This document shows, one piece after another, positions 57,375-64,000 of a stretch of DNA of 64,000 nucleotides; position 1 is the first letter of the stretch; every line of letters starts with the position of its first letter. The position numbers and the translations under genes were made by a program. The DNA lies in the NCBI GenBank assembly GCA_963745765.1, contig CAVUYQ010000024.1, positions 1-64,000 on the forward strand. Reading direction: 5' to 3'. The stretch comes from Ww85 sp963745765 (lineage in GTDB: Bacteria > Desulfobacterota > Desulfobulbia > Desulfobulbales > Desulfocapsaceae). Below the pieces are notes generated by a model, which saw only the letters and a list, made by a program, of their open reading frames with translations, had not been told where the DNA came from and did no database searches.

Positions 57375-58536
57375 ATGAAAGAAGAAACCCGGATAATCAG
57401 GGCTGTATGGCCCGAAAGAGAGAGAACCCCGGCCTCCACCATCAATCCGCCCCTCTACAAGGGATCAACCGTCCTGTTTGACAGCTATGAAGACATGGCT
57501 CGAGCAGGCCGACGCGAGTACAAGGGCATCAGCTATGGCACGGACCGGCTTCCCACCCAGCGGCAGCTTGAGGAAGCAATCAGGGATCTTGAAGGCGGTG
57601 CGGCAACCAGGGTCTTTCAATCGGGAATTGCCGCGATCCAGACAGCTCTCATGGCCTTCACCAAAAGCGGCGACCATATCCTCGTCTGTGACAACGCCTA
57701 TGCTCCGGGACAGCGGTTCTGCAAACAGATACTGCAAAAATTCAATATCGATTTCACCCTCATACCTTCCAATGTCGGCGCGGACATCAAGGAGTATATC
57801 CAGGACAACACCGTCCTCATTCTTCTCGAATCACCAGGCTCAATCACCTTTGAGATCCAGGACATCCCGGCCATAACGGCTATTGCCCGTCAGAAAGACA
57901 TTATCACCGTACTGGACGCCACCTGGGCAACACCGCTCTATCTTAAACCCTTCGAACTCGGGGTCGATGTTTCCATCCACTCGGTGACCAAGTACATCTC
58001 CGGCTATTCTGATGTACTGGCCGGAACGGTGTCCACCAATGAGCGCTGCAGCACCGTCTTCACGAATTTCTACAAGCAGATGGAGATATATACGCCGGCC
58101 GAGGAGTGTTACCTTGCCCTGCGCGGGCTGCAGTCGCTTGCCACCAGGCTGCGCCAGCATGAGAAATCGGCTCTCGCGGTCGCAAAATGGCTGCAGACAT
58201 TGCCCCTGGTGGCTGGACGTTCTCCATCCGGCCCTGCCATCTCACCCGGAGCATCATCTCTGGGAAAGGGATTTCCGCGGCTCCTCCGGTCTCTTTGCCT
58301 TTACCTTGCGGCAGGACTATAGCGAAGCACAGTTGGCAACCTTCATCAACAGCCTGGAACTATTCCGGCTTGGTTACAGCTGGGGCGGCTATAAAAGCCT
58401 GCTGACAGCCGCAAAAATAATCCGGTCCACTCCGTCGAGATATGCTGGCAAAACCATAATCCGTCTCAGTATCGGCCTCGAAGACGCAAGCGACCTGATA
58501 CATGACTTGGAGAGGGCTTCGCCTTACTGCGCTTGA
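57375..58536 (+). CDS. PLP-dependent cystathionine beta-lyase-like enzyme, Cys/Met metabolism family (one frameshift)
   Basis: Joined frames give about 387 residues. Family motifs are INPPLYKGSTVLFDSYEDMA, YGTDRLPTQRQLEEAI, FQSGIAAIQTALMAF, the PLP lysine in SIHSVTKYISGYSDVLAGTV, and YTPAEECYLALRGLQSLATRL. After a break near 58205 the C-terminal domain resumes (GLFAFTLRQDYSEAQLATFI and LFRLGYSWGGYKSL). MetC-type cystathionine beta-lyases end in exactly this GYSWGG(Y/F) motif, so that reading is preferred over gamma-synthase. It sits between the dehydrogenase and hypD, 90 bp after the former. The alternative start at 57300 lacks a site. Confidence 0.8.
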
Positions 58537-58794
58537 TTGCTCTTTTATGGAACCTTTCCTAAAAAGAAGAGACATGGTAAAAGAATAACTATCCGGTACA
58601 GGAAAGAGCCGCTTGATTTACATGTAAAACACACCTTTCCCAAAATTCTGATCATCAGTATTCTCAAGGAAGCTGATGCGGGCAGAAGGGCAAAGGATAT
58701 TTGCTCAGGCTAGCACCGACCTTTCTCACGATTAAACGTAGTTGTCAGAGCCGGGAGGCCACCGGGCCAGGTATGATGCATGGAGGAAACAATC

Positions 58795-61258
58795 ATGTTT
58801 GAACAGGTAAAAACAATAGACACACAACCGCAGCGATCAGCAGCGGAAGAAGGAAACTTTTATACTCCCCATGAAAACCCGCTCGGGCCGGGGATGAACC
58901 CGCGCATCCAGCGACTTCGCACATTGTCCGTCGAAACGGATCCGACGATATCCATTGAACGGGCCCTGCACGAGACAGCGTTTTACAAGGAAAACTACGG
59001 CAAATACTCCATTCCCGTGCTGCGGGCGATGACCTTTTTAGACCATTGCCAAAAGAAAACGCTGTACCTGGGCGCAGATGAGCTGATCGTCGGCGAACGC
59101 GGCCCGAAACCCAAGGCAATACCGACCTTCCCGGAGCTGACCTGTCACAGCGTCGAGGACTTTCATGTCCTGAATACCCGTGATATGCAGCGCTACATCA
59201 CAAGCCGGGAAGACATCGACACCTATGCCCGTGAGGTGATTCCCTACTGGCAGGGTCGAACCCAGCGTGAACGCATATTCGCCCATGTCCCTGAGGAATG
59301 GAAAGCGGCCTACGAGGCGGGGCTGTTCACCGAATTCATGGAGCAGCGCGCGCCCGGACACACGGCTCTGGATGGCAAGATTTACCGGCAGGGAATGCTC
59401 GATTTAAAAGCGTGAAATAGAAAATAATATCGCAAACCTCGACTATCTCAACGACCCGGAGGCAACCGATAAGGCGGAACAATGGAAAGCGATGGCGATT
59501 TCCTGCGATGCGGTGATCCTTTTCGCCCACAGGCATGCCGATCTGGCCGAGGAGATGGCAAGGACAGAGCCTGACCCCGGGCGGGCGGCAGAATTAAGGA
59601 AGATAGCAGCAGTTTGTCGCCGGGTTCCCGCTTATAAGCCTGAGACATTCTGGGAAGCAATCCAGATGTACTGGTTTGTCCACCTGGGGACCATCACCGA
59701 ACTCAATGGCTGGGACGCCATGAATCCCGGGCATTTTGATCAGCACCTGACCCCTTTCTATGAAAAAGAGCTGGCTGCCGGAACCCTCACGCGGGATAAA
59801 GCAAAAGAGTTGCTCTGCTGTTTCTGGATCAAGGTAAACAACCATCCCGCTCCCCCGAAAGTGGGCGTCACGGCCCGGGAAAGCGGCACCTATAACGATT
59901 TCACCAACATCAATATAGGCGGTGTGAAGGGTGACGGCTCGGACGGCACCAGCGACGTTTCCTACATCATGCTGGAGGTGATCGAGGAGTTGCACATCCT
60001 GCAGCCCGGTTCCTCGGTTCACATCAGCGCCAGGACGCCGGATACCTTTCTTCACGCCGCGGCCAGGGTTATTCGCCAGGGGCATGGCTATCCCTCCATC
60101 TTCAATCCCGACATCTACATAAAAGAAATGGTCCGCCAGGGCAAGACTCTTGCCGATGCCCGCGAGGGTGGCTGCAGCGGCTGCATTGAAGTCGGCGCTT
60201 TCGGCAAGGAGGCCTACCTGCTGACCGGGTACCTGAATGTGCCGAAGATCTTGGAGGTGACCCTCAATAACGGCATCGATCCTGTTACCGGCAGGAAGGT
60301 CGGCATCGAAACCGGTGACCCTCGCAATTTTGGGACCTTCGATGAACTCTATGAGGCGTTTATCGCGCAGGTACGGTTTGTTGTGGACCAGAAGATACGG
60401 GTGAGCAACTATATCGACCGGATGTTCGCCAAGTATGCTCCGGCACCTTTGCTCTCCGTGGTTATCGATGACTGCATCAGCAAGGGCCGTGACTACTATG
60501 ATGGAGGCCCGCGCTACAATACCAGCTATATCCAGTGCTGCGGCCTGGGAACCGTTACCGACAGCCTGGCGGCCATCAAGAAGCACGTCCTGGAAGAAGG
60601 GAGGTTCAGCATGGATGGGCTGCTCAACGCCTTGGCCCGGAATTTCGAAGGTGAAGAGATCATGCGCCAGACCATCATGAACCGAACCCCGTTCTTCGGC
60701 AATGACGATGATTATGCCGATGAGATTGCTGTTCGGGTCTACGATGACCTGGTCGCCACCATCGACGGAAATCCCAACATCAAGGCAGGCGGCAGGTATC
60801 ATCTGAACATGCTTTCAACAACCTGCCACATCTATTTTGGCAAGGTTCTCGGGGCTACCCCGAACGGCCGTCTGGCCGGCAAGGCAATTTCCGACGGCAC
60901 CTCGCCTTCCCATGGTGCCGATATCAACGGTCCCTCGGCGGTGGTTAAATCACTGAGCAAGATTGACCAGGTGAAATCCGGCGGTACCCTTTTAAACCAG
61001 CGTTTTCTGCCAAGTCTGTTGAAACGGGACGAAGATATTCGAAAACTCGGCCATCTTGTCCGCTCATATTTCACCCTCGGCGGTCATCACATCCAGTTCA
61101 ACATCGTCGACAACGCAACCCTCCTGGCGGCTCAGCAGTGTCCGGATGACTACAAGGACCTGCTCGTACGCATGGCGGGATACAGCGATTACTTCAATGA
61201 CATGAACAGCGACCTGCAGCAGGAGATCATCGAACGTACTGAAAATGAAGCTTTCTGA
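58795..61258 (+). CDS. hypD: trans-4-hydroxy-L-proline dehydratase (glycyl radical enzyme, one frameshift)
   Basis: Start ATG 58795 (GGAGG, 8 nt). HypD removes water from trans-4-hydroxyproline to give 1-pyrroline-5-carboxylate. The joined protein is about 820 residues. The active-site loop reads GGCSGCIEVGAFGKEAYLLTG, with thiyl Cys (about 463) and the Glu two residues on (GCIE), followed by YLNVPKILEVTLNNGIDP, which I recall as characteristic of HypD. The glycyl loop is LVRMAGYSDYF (Gly about 795). A single extra base at about 59410 breaks the frame after DLK. It is followed 75 bp later by its activase. Soluble, oxygen-sensitive. Confidence 0.85.
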
Positions 61259-61332
61259 AACACGGTCCGCCTGCACCGGCTCAACGTGCCGCATCCACCG
61301 GAAAAACGTCATTTCAGCAAGGTATTTCAATT

Positions 61333-62241
61333 ATGCAGTCAGGCCTGATTTTCGATATTAAAAGATATGCGATCAATGACGGTCCGGGTATCAGGGTCAC
61401 CGTCTTCTTCAAAGGCTGTCCTCTTCGCTGTGCCTGGTGCCATAATCCGGAGAGCATTTCTCTCACGCATCCAGAAAATGTATAACCCGGACCGGTGCAT
61501 CGGCTGCAGGGCCTGCATCGAGGCCTGCCCTGAAAAGGCCTGCAGTCTTACCCCGGACGGCATTGTCACCGATCCTGGACGCTGCACCTGTTGCGGCAAC
61601 TGCGCGGATGTCTGTCCGACCAAAGCGACCGAGATGTCCGGCAGGATAGCCACGGTTGCTGAGATAGTTGAAATCGTTGAAAAAGAGCGGTCTTTTTTGA
61701 GCAGTCGGCAGGCGGTGTCACTATTTCCGGTGGTGAGCCGCTGCTGCAGCCGGACTTTCTCATCGCCCTGCTGGATGAACTCGGTTTACGCTCCATCCAC
61801 CGGACCGTTGATACCACCGGATTTGCCGGAAGCGATCTGCTGCTCACGGTGGCAAAACGAACTGACCTCTTCCTCTACGACCTGAAGATGATGGACTCCC
61901 AGCGACATAAAAAATGGACCGGCGTTGCCAACGGACCGATTCTTAATAACCTCAGACTCCTCGCCCAAACAGGCGCCTGCATCAATATCCGGATTCCACT
62001 CGTCAAGGGTGTCAATGACGATAACACGAACATCGAGCAGACCGCGGCGTTCGTGGCAAACCTTCCCGGTGGAAAAAAGAGGATCAATATTCTCCCCTAT
62101 CACAACATTGCGGCAGGCAAATATCTCAGGCTCGGCGAGCAATACGATGCCTCTGATATGGCCGAGCCAAGCAGGGAAGACCTGGCCGGTGTCATAGCCC
62201 GATTCGCCGCTTTCGGCCTGGAAGCGATCGTGGGTGGATAA
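61333..62241 (+). CDS. hypE: HypD-activating radical SAM enzyme (two frameshifts)
   Basis: Joined frames give about 300 residues. The start MQSGLIFDIKRYAINDGPG leads into RVTVFFKGCPLRCAWCHNPES, which holds the radical-SAM CxxxCxxC. After a break near 61470 come two ferredoxin motifs (CIGCRACIEACP and CTCCGNCADVCP), and after a second near 61700 GGVTISGGEPLLQPDFL (SAM-binding GGE). The C-terminus INIRIPLVKGVNDDNTNIEQ and ILPYHNIAAGKYLRLG is typical of glycyl radical activases. It directly follows hypD. It is distinct from the activase at 29886-30812. Confidence 0.85.
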
Positions 62242-62402
62242 AGAGAGGCTCCTGAAGCACCTTATCTAATGAGATATTAAGTACTTAAAAATTCGATACA
62301 GATTCATTCCTGCATTTCAAGTGGGAATTCTGGTGACAGTATATTTAATTCCAACAAAAACATGCTGCGGACAAGACACAGATAATTGCGATTAGGAATA
62401 AA

Positions 62403-62960
62403 ATGAAAAAACTGATCATTACAATCATCGTTACTCTTTTCAGCGCCACGATCTGTCACGGCTCAGCATGCTTATATGAATTGCAAATGAGCGTACGAGA
62501 CACCTTCTGCATTCAACAAAGGGCAAAATGGGATATCGAAGTAGAAAAATTGTTGACACTCAGATTTGCCGATGTTCGAATAACACCAAAAGACAATTCT
62601 TTTTCATTAATGCTTTATTTTAAAGCAGATACACCTGATCAGGCCCAATTCGATTCCCCGCAAAAAATTCAAAATTCAATTGTTAGATCCTCAGAGGAAT
62701 ACCTGCCTTATGTCGTCGAAAAAGAGATAACATTGCAAAAATTCACAACAAAAGGTTCCTACGGCTTTATCAACATTTTGACCGACAAAGCGCTAGTAAA
62801 CCAATCAACTCCCGCAGATGGTCAATTTAAATATTTATCAAGGGGCATGGTCAGGCTTTCTGAAGACTCTGTGCTTGGCTTCAGCATAATGACCAACGAA
62901 ATTACAACAGATAAATACAAGGAATTAACTGACTACGTACTGGCATTTATAAAAAATTGA
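62403..62960 (+). CDS. Secreted hypothetical protein
   Basis: 185 residues. A clear signal peptide (MKKLIITIIVTLFSATICHG) is followed by a domain with predicted beta-strands and no recognised family (DFTCIQQ-type cysteines at residues near 22 and 36). The base composition is more AT-rich than the surrounding hypD genes. It is separated from hypE by 161 bp, so an independent gene. It could be a periplasmic or outer-membrane-associated protein. Confidence 0.6.
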   Translation: MKKLIITIIVTLFSATICHGSACLYELQMSVRDTFCIQQRAKWDIEVEKLLTLRFADVRITPKDNSFSLMLYFKADTPDQAQFDSPQKIQNSIVRSSEEYLPYVVEKEITLQKFTTKGSYGFINILTDKALVNQSTPADGQFKYLSRGMVRLSEDSVLGFSIMTNEITTDKYKELTDYVLAFIKN

Positions 62961-63070
62961 ATCTCACCATTCGCTCAAGATCGACTTGTAAACGTGCGCT
63001 TTGCCGACGATTCCCAAAAAGAATGATGAGACGCAATATGAAATCAGGATGGCCTCATTGATTCTTCAAC

Positions 63071-64000
63071 TCAGGGTTTGATTGAGGATTCCGGGGAAAC
63101 CTGCGCCCTTGTCTGCTGCAGCACTGCCGCTGCCGATACCGGTTGTTGCTTCCCGGAAGCGTCCCTCAGGGAAATGCGCATATCCTCAATAATAAGATAA
63201 AGGCAGGGTACAAGGATCAGGGTAATGACCGTGGCAAAAACAATGCCGAAACCAAGCGATATGGCCATGGGGATCATGAACCGTGCCTGCCGGGATGTTT
63301 CAAAAATCATCGGAGCCAGGCCGCCGAATGTCGTCAGCGTGGTTAACAGGACCGGACGGAAACGCCTGATTACCGCCTGCCGTATGGCGTCCAGCGGGCT
63401 GAGGCCCTCACGACGTCTTCTATTGGCATAATCGACAAGAACAAGCGAATCGTTGATCACCACACCGGAGAGGGCAACGACCCCCATCATGCTCGTGAGG
63501 CTGAGATTGTACCCCATCAGCAGGTGTCCGAGCACCGCTCCGACCATGCCGAAAGGGATGGCGACCATGACGATGCCCGGCTGAATATAGCTGCGAAACG
63601 GGATGGCAAGCAGGAAATAGATAGAGATCAGGGCAAAAACGAACCCCTGCAGCAATCCTTGCATGCTCTCTTTTCTCTGCGACTCACGCCCCTCGTATCC
63701 ATAGCTGAGACCGGGAAAGGTGTTGGCGAGCTGCGGCAGCACGGTTGCATTCAGTGCCGCCGTGATCTTTGTCAATTCTCCGATGGGCTCAACATCGGCC
63801 TTAACGGTTACCGTCCTGCGTCCATCTCTTCGGGTAATGGACGTATAGGCGCGTCCCCGCTCCACATTGGCGATATCGGAGAGCGGAACAAAGGTGCCGG
63901 AAGAAGTGGCAATAAGCATGGTCTCAATATCGAACTCACTGAATCGCTGCGATTCAGGCAAGCGCACCCTGACGGTCACCTCGTTTGATCCACGCTGCTG
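63071..64000 (-). CDS. RND efflux transporter, C-terminal part (cut by right edge)
   Basis: The frame enters at the right edge and ends at 63071; an apparent GTG at 63979 is internal. The visible 310 residues are the end of a periplasmic pore domain (TFVPLSDIANVERGRAYTSITRRDGRRTV) and the second membrane half: GFVFALISIYFLLAIPFRSY, GMVGAVLGHLLMGYNLSL, GVVALSGVVINDSLVLVDY, RRFRPVLLTTLTTFGGLAPM and MAISLGFGIVFATVITLILVPCLYL. This identifies an AcrB/HME-like inner-membrane pump. Relatives with GEY/VERG modules in anaerobes are often of the AcrB/MdtB type without a known substrate. The C-terminal tail is short and polar. Confidence 0.88.
   Translation of the reverse strand, partial: QQRGSNEVTVRVRLPESQRFSEFDIETMLIATSSGTFVPLSDIANVERGRAYTSITRRDGRRTVTVKADVEPIGELTKITAALNATVLPQLANTFPGLSYGYEGRESQRKESMQGLLQGFVFALISIYFLLAIPFRSYIQPGIVMVAIPFGMVGAVLGHLLMGYNLSLTSMMGVVALSGVVINDSLVLVDYANRRRREGLSPLDAIRQAVIRRFRPVLLTTLTTFGGLAPMIFETSRQARFMIPMAISLGFGIVFATVITLILVPCLYLIIEDMRISLRDASGKQQPVSAAAVLQQTRAQVSPESSIKP

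Overview
The window most resembles a Gram-negative anaerobe or facultative anaerobe of the Desulfobacterota (Desulfobulbales-like). This is an inference from gene content: a cytoplasmic [NiFe] hydrogenase, two glycyl-radical-enzyme systems, a nickel-dependent LarA-type racemase, a BamA with a TolB-like N-terminal extension, PilZ proteins, and dispersed intergenic repeats of a kind common in that group. No rRNA, tRNA or CRISPR array was seen.

Layout. 1-13 kb is a carbon-storage and stress island, mostly on the minus strand: truncated class I aldolase, phosphoketolase, alpha-glucan phosphorylase, phosphoglucomutase, a stress-type membrane protein remnant, oleate hydratase, a hemolysin III protein, two very short remnants, OsmC-like peroxidase and a membrane methyltransferase. 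Two near-perfect sigma-54 promoters (7498-7512 and 11303-11317) drive the two halves. Each is preceded about 100 bp upstream by the same pair of 14-bp palindromes, and a Fis-type HTH fragment of an NtrC-like activator lies close by. The sugar enzymes form a coherent route from glycogen through glucose-1-P and glucose-6-P toward fructose-6-P and acetyl-phosphate. 13-18.8 kb holds a cNMP-binding/PilZ protein, YaaA, a sugar-kinase-like phosphotransferase, hydroxypyruvate isomerase and a LarA homologue. 18.8-22.9 kb is a [NiFe] hydrogenase operon (small and large subunit, 2x[4Fe-4S] ferredoxin, maturation protease) bracketed by two paralogous V4R-like proteins. 23.6-26.8 kb encodes a very large uncharacterised protein with a PHP-like half and a membrane half. 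27-28.8 kb holds PilZ and PAS proteins among repeats. 29-33.4 kb is a glycyl radical enzyme of unknown substrate with its activase and a GntR/FCD regulator. 34-44.8 kb is mixed: a ferritin-like protein, an acid-sugar dehydratase-like enzyme, a serine protease with a coiled-coil insertion, YqaA, Pcm, a small lipoprotein, HtpG, a truncated recombinase, a TIM-barrel isomerase and protoporphyrinogen oxidase. 44.9-54.7 kb is housekeeping: DnaA, ComF, BamA, Mfd and a HAD nucleotidase. 56-62.2 kb is a trans-4-hydroxyproline dehydratase cluster (HypD, its activase, a beta-hydroxyacid dehydrogenase and a MetC-like PLP enzyme). The right edge cuts an RND efflux pump.

Quality caveat. At least fifteen genes with well-conserved products are broken by single-base frameshifts, and most still have the normal full length when the frames are joined. 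The alpha-glucan phosphorylase carries about ten. This pattern fits indel errors in the underlying assembly at least as well as real gene decay, so broken genes are annotated over their full span and the breaks are described.
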